Assembly: GCF_000204055.1 (NCBI RefSeq)
Contig: NW_006768800.1
Coordinates: 681,967-745,966, forward strand
Length of the DNA stretch: 64,000 bases
Direction of reading: 5' to 3'
Source of the DNA: Melampsora larici-populina 98AG31
Lineage: Eukaryota > Basidiomycota > Pucciniomycetes > Pucciniales > Melampsoraceae
Shown here piece by piece: positions 39,362 through 50,383 of the stretch. The notes under the pieces are model-generated. The model was not told the origin of the DNA. It did no database searches and was given only the letters and a program-made list of their open reading frames with translations. Position 1 is the first letter of the stretch, and every line of letters starts with the position of its first letter. The translations under genes were made by a program, and so were the position numbers.

Positions 39362-39888
39362 ACTCGGTTTATAGAGTGTTGATAGTGCATTAACTTGATT
39401 GTTTTTATTCCTGTGATTCACACTCGTTGTTTGACTGGCTATTGTACCATGCAAGTTTCAAATCAACATTACGTTGTGGTTTTGTATATTTCGTCTTCAA
39501 GAGTTTGAGAACCTTTCAATGGTCTGGTCAACTCACAAAAGGTGAATTTCGTGGCATTCTCCATTTTGTGGAATATATGTGCATGATCTCTGATCGGATC
39601 CCAATGAAATGATTATCATAGTTATCAATTCACTGAACCTCATGAGCAATTATGTAGACTTGACGAATGTTCATGAGGATGCAGTGCCACCGAACGGGAT
39701 GAGGTGATGGAGACTGAGTGGATATGTAAAGAATGGTTACATATGAAAGAGCTGTGCCGCAGTTTGATTGTGGTTGAAATTGAAAATTGGATTCCAAGCA
39801 TTTCAAGTTTTCAAGTTTTTCGAATTCAACAAACCAAGAAAGTCAATCAAGAAGACCATCAAGAGTAAATAGAAACCCAACAACGATC
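39362..39888. other. Intergenic, no gene seen
   Basis: About 530 bases between the CBM9-like gene and the acetyltransferase gene. In-frame open sequence before 39889 has no ATG and is taken as 5' UTR. Confidence 0.5.
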
Positions 39889-42800
39889 ATGAGCAATCCA
39901 ACTACAACATCAACCAGAAAACGATTAGATCCAAGAATCCAATCCTTAATCAAAAACTCAATCAAAACAAACCATAGATCATTCTTTATTATCTTGGGAG
40001 ACAAATCAAAAGATCAAGTCGTTAATTTACATTTCTTATTATCTCAATCAAGACATACTTCAAGACCTAATGTATTATGGTGTTATAAAAAAGAATTAGG
40101 ATTTACTTCTAATCGAAAGAAAAGAGAACAAAAGATTAAAAGAGATGTTAAGAAAGGTCAGAGAGAGATTGGTGATATGGATCCATTCGAATTATTTGTT
40201 TCTTTGACTGATATTAGATACACGTGAGTCAAATCAAATCAAACATCAAACATCAAACATCAAAGCTTCTTATTTGATCATTATCATGACTGATTTGTGT
40301 TTGTCTACAGGTACTATAAAGATACGGAAAAGATTCTAGGTCAAACTTTTGGCATGGTAGTTTTACAAGATTTTGAAGCTTTGACTCCCAACTTACTAGC
40401 TCGAACGATCGAAACTGTCACTGGGGGAGGAATCGTAGTACTTTTACTCAACACAATGAAATCACTCAAACAACTTTACACGATGAGTATGGATGTTCAT
40501 GAACGTTATAGGACTGAAGCATATCACGATCTAGTAGCACGTTTCAATGAACGATTCTTATTGAGTTTAGGACCCTTTAAAGATTGTTTAGTATTAGATG
40601 ATGAATTAAACGTATTACCTATCAGTGCAGGAAAAGATATCGAATTATTAGATGATGAAGATATAGAAAGATTACAAAAAGGTAAAGGGAAATCAAGACA
40701 AAGTGAATTAGAAGGAATTAAAGAAGAACTTAAATCTACTATACCTATTGGTCCGATCATTCAACTTACCAAAACGATTGATCAAGCTAAAGCTTTAATG
40801 GAATTCACTTCTAGTATTACTGAAAAAACTCTTTCTTCTACTGTTGCACTGACGGCGGCTCGAGGTCGTGGTAAATCGGCTGCTCTTGGATTGGCTATCA
40901 CTGCTGCTATTGCTCATTCATATTCTAATATCTTTGTTACTTCACCAAGTCCTGAGAATTTGAAAACTGTTTTTGAGTTTATCTTTAAAGGATTAGATGC
41001 GATTGGTTATGAGGAACATTTAGATTATGATATACATCAATCTACTAATCCAGAATGGCATAATTGTGTAGTCAGAATCGATATTTTTAGACAACATAGA
41101 CAAACCATTCAATATATTGAACCTCAAGATTATAAAGTTTTAGGACAAGCTGAATTAGTGGTGATAGATGAAGCTGCTGCTATCCCCATTGGATTTGTAA
41201 AGAATTTAATTGGACCTTATTTAGTTTTTATGGCTTCTACTATCAATGGTTATGAAGGGACTGGTCGTTCACTTTCACTTAAATTGATTGCACAACTTCG
41301 AGAACTTTCAAGGAAACCAGTACCGATTACGACTGCGACGAATCGGGATCAAGAAGATGGTCCATCTTCTACTGATAAAGCTGTGACTCATCAAAAACCT
41401 AAATTGTCAAGATCGTTAAAGGAAATCAAGTTGGAAGAACCTATTAGATATTCAGAAGGTGATGGGGTTGAGAAATGGTTAAATGAATTATTGTGTCTCG
41501 ATGTTCAAACTTCTACGTCTTCCAAGACTCTTCAGGGTTGTCCTCATCCTAGCAAGTGTGAACTTTACTATGTGAATCGAGACACATTGTTCAGTTATCA
41601 CCCAGCCTCTGAAGCTTTCCTACGACGAATGATGTCACTGTATGTTGCAAGTCATTATAAGAACTCACCTAACGATCTTCAACTGATGAGTGATGCACCA
41701 TCTCATCAATTATATGTACTTTTACCACCATTGAAAGATGAAGATCATGGGAACCTTCCCGAACCATTGGTGGTGATTCAGATCGCATTGGAAGGTAAGA
41801 TCTCAAGACCAAGTGTGATTGCAAGTTTGAATAGAGGGATCAAAGCATCAGGAGATCTTATTCCATGGACGATCTCACAACAATTTCAAGATGAAGATTT
41901 CCCTACACTTTCAGGTGCAAGGATCATTAGGATCGCTACTCATCCAGATTATTCTAGAATGGGATATGGAACTAGAGCGATGGAAATCTTGGATTCATTC
42001 TTTAATGGAAAACTAGTGAATTTAAATGAAGAGATTCCAATGAAGAACTCAACTGAAAAAGTCCGTAAATCAGTCATCAAAGAATCAGATGAAATCAATG
42101 GAAATGAAATTAAAGCAAAAGAATCAAATGAATTACCTGCCTTACTTGAAAGATTAAATGATCGAGAACCTGAGCGAATAGATTATCTTGGAGTGAGTTT
42201 TGGATTAACTTCAACACTTTTAAAGTTTTGGAAAAAGTTGGGATATCTTCCGATTTATATTAGACAAACTGAAAACGAACTAACAGGTGAACATACTGCT
42301 GTGATGTTGAGAAGTTTATGTCAAGAAATCAGTGATCAGTCTTATACGCCTGCTGGATGGCTTACTGCATTTGCTTTGGGTATGGTTTATTTTGATTGGA
42401 TTGATTTTTGGTTTTGATTAATACTTTTGATTTGAAACTTATGAAGTTGATCGTTTTGATTTTGTCATTTTTGTAGACTTTCGTAAACGGTTCATTGCTT
42501 TAATGTCTTACAAGTTTAGAGAATTTTCTTCGATCATGAGTCTTAGCGTACTTGAAGCAGCCAATGCAGGTCAATTAGTTGAAAAACGAGGATTAGGTAA
42601 GTGACTAATCCAATCAAACTTATCAAACCCAAAACGAAAATTGATCCTAATCTGATTGATTTTTTTTTTTGAATTTATATAGTGTTAAATTCAACAGAGA
42701 TTTCAAGACATTTTACACCCTTCGATTTAAAAAGATTATCAAGTTATTCTAATAATATGTTAGATTATCATGTGATCTTAGATCTTTTACCTTCTTTAAC

Positions 42801-43672
42801 TGAATTATATTTTAGTGGTCAGTTTAATTCTGAAACTAGATTAACTGGAGTTCAATCTTCGATTCTTTTGAGTTTAGGATTACAAAGGAAATCAGTTGAA
42901 GAGATTGAGGTTCGTGATTTGTTTTTTTTTTGGTTTTCTTTTGATAGAGAGAATCTGATTTGATTTCGATTTGGTTTGAGAATAGAGAGAAATCAAATTA
43001 CCTGTTTCTCAAACTTTAGCTTTGTTTGTGAAAGTGGTTAGGAAATTGATTAAATCGATTGAAGAAATCCAAAAGAATGAAGTAGGATCTAAACTTATAT
43101 CCAGTCATCAAGAAAATCAAGATCCTAAAGGTTTACCTGATCAAGACCAATCTACTAAAACTAAGACGTTGGATTTCTTACCTAGAGTTAAAACTCAAAA
43201 ATCAATGGTTAACGAATTAGAAATTGAAGGAGATGAAGTTCAAAAACAATTGGTTGAAAGACAAAGAGAATTAATTGAAAGTCTTGATTTATCTCAGTAA
43301 GTAGGTTTTTTCTTTTTTCTGGTTTTTTCTTTTCCATTTTTTTTTCTTTTCTTTATCTTTTCTTTTACATAATTCTTTAATTGGGTTTTAATGTTTTTTT
43401 TTTGTTTTTTTTTTTCTTTTAGGTATGCAATTGGTGGTGAAGAATCAGATTGGAAACAATTAGAAAACAAATTAGAATCAGTGATTGAAAAGAATGAAAA
43501 TGAAGATGAAAATAGTAATGGTAATAGATTGATTAGTATTAAAAATTCGAATTCGAGTAAACTTAATAAGAAACGAAAATCGAATGATGATGGCTTAGGT
43601 AAAGAGAAATCCAATCAGAGTCAACATCTGAATAAGAAATCTAATAAGAAACATAAGAAGAAATCTACTTGA
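39889..43672 (+). CDS. KRE33: RNA cytidine acetyltransferase (Kre33/NAT10)
   Basis: Makes N4-acetylcytidine in 18S rRNA and tRNAs and is needed for small-subunit assembly; nucleolar. Six exons, 1,103 aa: 39889-40223, 40311-42379, 42477-42596, 42683-42909, 42986-43296, 43423-43672. Order: N-terminal DUF1726 (RSFFIILGDKSKDQVVNLH; VLWCYKKELGFTS; FGMVVLQDFEALTPNLLART), RecA-like helicase with Walker A AARGRGKSAA near residue 294 and VVIDEAAAIP near 395, a GNAT module with RIATHPDYSRMGYGTRAMEI near 650, then the tRNA-binding C-terminal part and a Lys-rich tail. The first ATG at 39889 gives the family's usual start (KRLDPRIQSLI). Two low-complexity inserts (about 450-480 and 680-710) are unlike the animal proteins. 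Confidence 0.95.
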
Positions 43673-44424
43673 TCTGCTTACCCTTCTTAACTTTCTTAAT
43701 CTTTTCTCTTTGGTTTTGGTTTTGGGTTTGTTTTCAGTTTTATGGAATTAAGAAAGTCTTGTATGGATTGGATACGTAGTAGGCTATAAACAAATTACAT
43801 GCATGAAGTAATGATAACATACCATCAATCCATAAGTTTCCAAACCACATTTCTTAGTAAATCTAAACCTCCATCTTGGAGCCCTGTTGGTTGAGATGCA
43901 AAAGTGTATGTCCCTCATTACCTGCCCTTTAGTTTGCTTTGAACTTCATGCAAAATTCAAACAAGTTGTCTGAAATGAACTTTTTTATAAGATAATCCAA
44001 AATCAAACAAGTTACTGATTTCTTTTAAATAAACAAACAAACAAACAAAAAGAATCACAACACTTCTTTTGAAATCTTGCCAAATCACCATTCTACAAAA
44101 CAAAACTTCTATCTACATCAACTAGAGAAAAAAAATCAATCAATAATACATATATATAGAGAGCTAGTTTGTAAGAAGACTAAATAACGATAAAACATGT
44201 TCTTCATCATCATCCTACGCGTTTTGATACTCCTTTTAATCACAAATCTTTGAACAAACCCTTTTTTCTTTGAGGAGGTAGTTCTTCTTTATAAATAAAA
44301 CCAAACCGGTTTAGAAAAAAAAAGTTACAAGCTTTAAATTTTGGTTAAACACTAAGTCAAAGAAAAAGGTAAGTTTCATGAATTTTAAGGTCAAGGAGGT
44401 TTAGGTTTAAGAGGTGGTTTGAGT
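43673..44424. other. Intergenic between convergent genes
   Basis: About 750 bases of AT-rich sequence with an AAAC microsatellite-like run (44029-44049). No gene seen. Confidence 0.5.
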
Positions 44425-46169
44425 TTATCGACCAGCTGAATAGATTTGAGCACGGATCTCATCAAATGGATCGTTATAGGTTGACATCACTGGTCTTTGA
44501 TACACCACTTCGTTTGTGGTTGGAACTGAAGGTTGTTGTCCGTACGGTACAGGTCTTGCGTAACCCGTAGGAATCCGATCAGCTTCAAAGACAGGTCGAT
44601 CACCATCTAAAGGTCAAAACCCCCACAAGCGTGTCACTTCAGTTTACAAAAGGTGGGTTTTTTTTGAAAGAATGATGTATAATTCGACTTACAATAGCCT
44701 CCTACATTGCTGTGTCTTACTGCAGACATCTCACTACGTAATGGATCCTCATCTTCTTCTTCTTCTTCTGCTTGTTGTTCTTCATCTATTGTTCTTCCAC
44801 CTCTTGGTGGTTCGAATGCTGGATGAGATGGTCCCATCTTTCGAATCGAATACCAAGATTTAAGAACGATTCCAAGTGAGAAAGCAAATGAAACTGACCA
44901 TTTCAAGAAGAAAAGAAAAAAGAGTCAAAAAAATGATTCACAGAGAGTTAGTAAGTAGAAGAAATGACTGACTGAAACTGAACCACCAAAATGCTGCGGC
45001 GGCTCGTTTGTTTCCTGTTAGAATTAAAACTCTTGTTAGTTGATACTCTTCAAAAGAAAACACTGAGATCAGGAAATCGAATCAAAACCAACTACAGAAA
45101 CCACCCATATTGGCAGTATAATCTTTTAATTGTGAATTCGGATCTGAATCTCGATTCTTACAACCACCAGTATATGCAGAAATAGTAGAGACCAATCTAT
45201 TGAGAAATGATAGGGATTTTTTTGTGAACGTAACAGGGTTAGTTTTTGTTGGTATTGAGCATTATAAGGCGTGAACTGACGATAGAATGAGTGTGAAACC
45301 AGTTTGGGTTCCATAGACGATGAATTGAACACGAGTTAATCGAATAGCACGAGCAAATCCTTTTACTAAAATAAACCTTCCCACATCAGTTTCTAAGAAA
45401 CTTTGAAAGTTAAGCAAGGGTAAGACTGACATGTATCTGTTCGTTCGTATATCTGAGGTACTACTAAGAATGATAAAGCGTGTAGGAAAGCTTGACAGAG
45501 GACAAACTATTGAAGGAAAAGAAGAAAAACGCGTTAGAGAGATGGAGACTGAGTAGGATGGAAAATACGTACTAGAGCTAAACCTGTTAGACCTGATGGA
45601 CCAACATCCCAACGCTGGTTGAGATTGGGAAAAGAAGTTGATGAGTTAAGATGATCGAACATGATAGATTGATGTTCTAACCTTTTGAAAACTAGCAATA
45701 GCTATATAAATGAATAAATTGATAAGAATAAAGAAAACCTAAGAAAAGAAGAAAAGGTCGTTTTTGATCCTATCAGTTTTTGATTTTTTTTTGATCTGGT
45801 TTAAAAGATTAGTTTATGATTTTACTTACAGTAGCACTTCTAATCGTAACTTGAAGTGGACTAATATCATCATCATCTAAAATCGAACCAGCACCACCAC
45901 CACCAGTTTCTACAATCTTACCAAACCCTTTGGACGTGAGTTTAGATTGAGGTCCACCTGAAATCCCTCTTGAATGTTCATTTACACCTAATGGTGGTAT
46001 CTTTGGTGAATGTTTTCCTTTACCAAAAGCTCTGATCAAGAAAAAACAAAAAGTGATGTGTGTTAGTTTTTTTGGGGTTTGATCGGTTGGGTTTAGAGGA
46101 AAGAAATAGTACTTGCCTGTTTAGACCTGTGAAGTCAGCGTTTCTCATTTTTTCTAATATTTCTGACAT
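44425..46169 (-). CDS. Four-pass membrane protein, MARVEL-like
   Basis: Ten small exons, 323 aa: 46169-46117, 46031-45830, 45738-45682, 45614-45573, 45506-45431, 45365-45281, 45196-45165, 45014-44973, 44893-44693, 44606-44425. The first intron is GC-AG (AACAG|GCAAGT). The N-terminal cytosolic part (about 85 aa) is Gly/Ser/Lys-rich and ends in an acidic DDDD. Four hydrophobic spans follow: VFFILINLFIYIAIASF, LALFVLCQAFLHALSFLVV, VQFIVYGTQTGFTLILS and AAAAFWWFSF..FAFSLGIVL. The tail is acidic (QQAEE..) and then Tyr/Pro-rich, ending IYSAGR. The topology resembles fungal MARVEL-type proteins, but I cannot name a family. The exon 5/6 joint is the weakest: an alternative acceptor in another frame was not resolved. 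Confidence 0.6.
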
Positions 46170-47479
46170 GCTGAGTTTGGTTGATGGTTTGGTTTGATAG
46201 TTTTTGAATAAGTTTTAATGAGTTGAGGATAAGAAGTGAATGGAGTGAAGTGGTGAAGTGGGCTGTGTTTTAAGTTATCGATTGTCTTGGCAAGAAACGT
46301 AAAGTAGATTATCATCACGTGACTCTCTCTTTCTCTCACACACGGTACACCACTTTTAACAACAAAATGAAGATCTCTCAACATTTTCTCATCTATCAAG
46401 AATCACTTCTATCTTAATCATACAATCTTCATGCGATCCCGCCGACCGAGCAGTGGAAATTTATTAACGTGGTAATGGTATAAACCTCATTGCTAATTTC
46501 CCAAAATATTTACTAAGACGGTACATCTCGGTACAAGATTCAGCTTCCCATTGGTATACTTCATAGTGTGGAACTTTTCAAGGAGATGTTCTTATTTAAC
46601 CTGAGAGTCACATCAGCAAATGTAGAGGTCAAGTAACGAGATTTTGGATTCTTGGTTCATACATACTCAGCTGTTCACTTGGGATTTTTGACCGTCGACT
46701 TCATGGCTCAAGACGCGTCTATTTACGCGTAGATTGCCTTGTAATCTTTCATCGAAAGTCTGTTGCATAGGGTTTGTTCATAGAGATAGATTTGCTTATA
46801 AGCACAGGTCTCAAGAGGATGTGGATTCTTGGATTTGGCTCTTATCTGTGGGCGCCTAAAATGTGAGAACACTTAACAGATGAATCAGATGTCAAAATTA
46901 AAATATCATACTTCAAATCCGACATCTTTCTTGTGGCTATATGAAGGGTGATTGGATGTGGAAGAATGTATGTTTGTGAAGATGAAATTTTATTCGTGTC
47001 AAAGGATGAGTAAGATAGCGATATGAAATATTAGTGATGTAAGATGAATGATTTATGAAAATAGGAATAAAAATTTATGTATGTCTGTTGATACTAAAGT
47101 GAATTGGCAGAACAAGCGTCTTTGCTTGAAAGTAGCGAAAAATGAAAAATCTGGTGGTATGACTCTGACCTGTGTGACTCTCAAGGAGACACACGAAGAA
47201 GCAAAATCGACTTCATTCCGATTTAGCATCAAAGGCTCCGAGACTCTCAAAAGATATGCAAACACATGATGGTATTGCAATAAATAAGAAAACCATTAAA
47301 AAGATTTAACAAAAGAAATGATAACATAAAAAAACCGTGTTCAAACAACCATAAAATCTAAAAAAAAGTAGAAATATTATAAAATTTTCATTCAATGTTA
47401 TTTCTATAATTCTACAAACGAAAAATGTAAAAAAATTAGAAGTTGAACAGATGAGCAGGAAAAAGGGAGGCATACCTGT
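46170..47479. other. Intergenic, no gene seen
   Basis: About 1.3 kb. The first part is the promoter of the membrane-protein gene; the last 200 bases are the AT-rich 3' flank of the repeat-protein gene. The small ORF pair at 47048-47280 on opposite strands has no features. Confidence 0.5.
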
Positions 47480-49079
47480 TTAGTTGGGTGTTGAGGTTCC
47501 ATTTTTCTGGGCTGCTTGTACACCAAGTGCGGCTAGGATTGGAGCAGGAATGTCTCGTCTAGTGTTCTTGGTTTGGTTAACTGCTTTGTTTGTGGTTTGA
47601 ACAGTTTGGGCAGCTTGAGCAGCTTGAGCAGGTTGGGCAGGCTGAGCGGGCTGGGCAGGCTGGATTCCAAGAGCTGCTAGAACAGGTGCAGGAATATCAC
47701 GTTGGTTGAGTGCTCGTCGGGTGGTCTTGGTCTGGTTCACTGCTTTGTTGGTAGTTTGGACAGTTTGAGCAGATTGAGCGGGTTGAGCAGGTTGGGCAGC
47801 TTGGATGCCAAGAGCTGCTAGAACAGGTGCAGGAATATCTCGTTGGTTGAGTGCTCGTCGGGTGGTCTTGGTCTGGTTGACTGCTTTGTTCGTAGTTTGA
47901 ACAGTTTGGGCAGCTTGAGCGGCTTGAGCGGGTTGAGCGGGTTGAGCAGGCTGGGCAGGCTGGATTCCAAGGGCGGCAAGGATAGGAGCAGGGATATCAC
48001 GTTGGTTGAGTGCTCGTCGAGTGTTCTTCGTCTGGTTGACTGCTTTGTTTGCTGTCTGAGCAGGTTGGACAGCTTGAGCGGGTTGGGCGGGTTGAGCAGC
48101 TTGGATGCCCAGAGCAGCTAGAACAGGTGCAGGAATATCACGTGGTTTGAGTGATCGTCGAGTGTTCTTGGTCTGGTTTACTGCTTTGTTCGTAGTTTGG
48201 ACAGTTTGGGCAGGTTGAGCAGGTTGAGCGGGTTGGGCTGGCTGGACTCCTAGAGCGGCGAGGATAGGAGCAGGAATATCTCGTTGGTTGAGTGCTCGTC
48301 GGGTGGTCTTGGTCTGGTTGACTGCTTTGTTGGCGGTTTGAGCAGGTTGGGCAACTTGAGCCGGTTGAGCGGGCTGGGCGGGCTGGACTCCAAGAGCTGC
48401 AAGGATAGGAGCAGGGATATCACGCTGATTGAGTGCTCGTCGAGTGTTCTTGGTTTGATTGACTGCTTTGTTCGTAGTTTGGACAGTTTGAGCTGGTTGG
48501 GCAGCCTGAGCGGGTTGCGCAGGCTGGACGCCGAGAGCGGCGAGGATAGGAGCAGGAATATCACGCTGATTCAGAAGTGATCGTCGGGTGTTCTTGGTCT
48601 GGTTCACTGCTTTGTTCGTAGTTTGGACAGTTTGAGCAGGTTGGGCGGGTTGAGCAGGTTGAGCAGGTTGAGCAGCTTGGATGCCCAGAGCTGCTAGAAC
48701 AGGTGCAGGAATATCACGTGGTTTGAGTGATCGTCGAGTGTTCTTGGTCTGGTTTACTGCTTTGTTCGTAGTTTGGACAGTTTGAGCAGTTTGGGCAGGT
48801 TGAGCGGGTTGGGCTGGCTGGACTCCAAGAGCGGCGAGGATAGGAGCAGGAATGTCACGCTGTTTGACTACGGAGCGTCTCCTGAGAGGTGCATTGATGT
48901 CTCGAGTATGGAGTGTTGAGGTCTGATCAACACTAGAGCTGAAAAAAGCAAAATAAAGGTTAGCAAATGAAGTTATTGAGATGATGTATAGAAAAAGAAA
49001 CTGACCTCGATGGAAGAGCATTGACTTGTGATGAAAAGAAAGCGTTTAATGCAAAGATGGTGACAGAAGTGAACTGCAT
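47480..49079 (-). CDS. Secreted Kex2-type repeat precursor protein
   Basis: Exons 49079-49006 and 48938-47480 (67-base intron, phase 2) encode 510 aa. The start MQFTSVTIFALNAFFSSQVNA is a signal peptide. After a short leader with THTRD-like and RRR sites come ten repeats of 44-53 aa. A full unit is [SA]L-x(1,2)-[QP]R, then DIPAP[IV]LAALG[VI]Q, then [PA]AQ triplets, then TNKAVNQTK[NT]TRR. Each full unit ends in the dibasic pair RR, the Kex2/furin-type site. The last unit is truncated and ends AAQKNGTSTPN. There are no cysteines in the repeats and no CaaX end. The organisation is that of fungal KEP precursors (repellents, peptide signals, RiPP precursors); which one is unknown. A CATATAAA element lies about 220 bases upstream. 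Confidence 0.88.
47490..48870. repeat. Tandem coding repeats, unit about 141-159 bases
   Basis: DNA-level repeats underlying the precursor protein: nine full units and one partial. Units differ in the number of three-residue AQ-rich triplets and in a few synonymous or Ile/Val changes, the pattern expected from unequal exchange. Units with SLKPR and GIQAA (two copies) look like recent duplicates of each other. Confidence 0.9.
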
Positions 49080-50383
49080 GTTGATAATATTATAAAAATA
49101 TAAAATAAAATAAAAATTCAAGTTGTAAATGTATGAAAGTTCGAAAGAGTAATAAAGATAGTGAACAGGAAATAAGGCTAGCTTGTATGAAGAAACAAAA
49201 GAGCAACCGGTGCTGTGACTGATTAAAGAATAAGTATCAAGTAGATGTCTGAGTGGGATGCTGGAGTGGAAAGAATGAATGCACAGAACAGCCGTGTTTT
49301 ATATGATGGGTCTCTCTGCCTCTTGGAAAGAAAACACCACACGAATTTTGGTTTTTGCAAGAGTTGTACGAAATCCTCAATTAATCGACGGAGTATTCGT
49401 CATCCATCCTCTTAACTGGCCCGGATGATCGGGATCAAGATACCAGACAGCCAGTCTTGAAAGTCTTGTTTGGAAGGATTACGTATGGGTAGTAAAACCC
49501 AACATTGAGCGAAAATACTAGCCTAGAGTCGAGGAAACTCGAATCAACCAAACCAATTCCTTCAGCAGCACACACACCTTGGCGTTGGTAACAAAAATGA
49601 CTATGACGAGTGTGTTGGTCAATACATGTCGTGTGTAGGGTGATTGGCGATTTGCAGACTTCAATCAGGTCTTTAACTGTTTATTACGTCTTGATAACTT
49701 GTCATCATTTCAAGCAAAAGTTTGGCGTGCACATGTATCCAAGCAAATAGGTGCGATGGGATCGCAATTTTATGTTCTTACCTTGATTGAATCTGCGAGA
49801 GATCACAGTTTTCTTTTGCGAAGGACTCGTAAAAAAGTGTTAGTAAAATGCCTTTTGTGCCACTGCCACACAAACTGACGAGGACGTCTTTCGTCTCATC
49901 GTTAAAGTCGTCTGGAACACGAATGATTATGATCCTAGTTTCGCGCCCTAGGCCATGTTTTTTACCATGAGCGTACAGCAGTTGATGGTGTACACCTTGA
50001 AGTTTTCATTTACTCACTCAAGTGTTGCTGAGCTATGCTCCACTTGCTCATGCAGTCAATTTGCGCTTCAAAATCACCATGTTTTGCTGTTTTGCAATGG
50101 TAGAGGCGCGCCTGCTACCGAGCTCATTTCGGTACGAGCGGCTTCGGTGCGCAGCCGCTCCTGTAAATACCCGCGCCCTGTGACATTGTGATTTTTACAA
50201 AGTGCTGTGAATTGACCTGGATGAATTTATCAAAAACACCATTACCATTTATTTACCATCAACTTCAATCATCAATCAACTTCGTCGCTTCTCTCAAGCT
50301 TTCTACAAGGAAACCATTCGAACCTTTAATATCCAAGCTCATAAACAGAATTCACTCGCTTTCGAATCAAAACCAATTTCTTG
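49080..50383. other. Divergent promoter region
   Basis: About 1.3 kb between the repeat-precursor gene (-) and the ATPase gene (+). It has A/T-rich sequence next to the precursor gene and a GC-rich patch at 50100-50175 with an 8-base hairpin (50136-50143 with 50153-50160). No gene seen. Confidence 0.5.

Noticed and set aside
47843..48580. Gly/Leu/Ser-rich ORFs on the + strand
   Set aside because: They are reverse-strand shadows of the tandem coding repeats of the Kex2-type precursor.
47490..48870. CRISPR-like array
   Set aside because: The periodic repeats are coding, in frame, about 150 bases long and in a eukaryotic gene with signal peptide and intron.
47480..49079. Dikaritin (ustiloxin-type) RiPP or mating pheromone precursor
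   Set aside because: The core has no Tyr-x-Ile-Gly type motif and the protein has no C-terminal CaaX; the general KEP layout stays, but these two specific identities are not supported.
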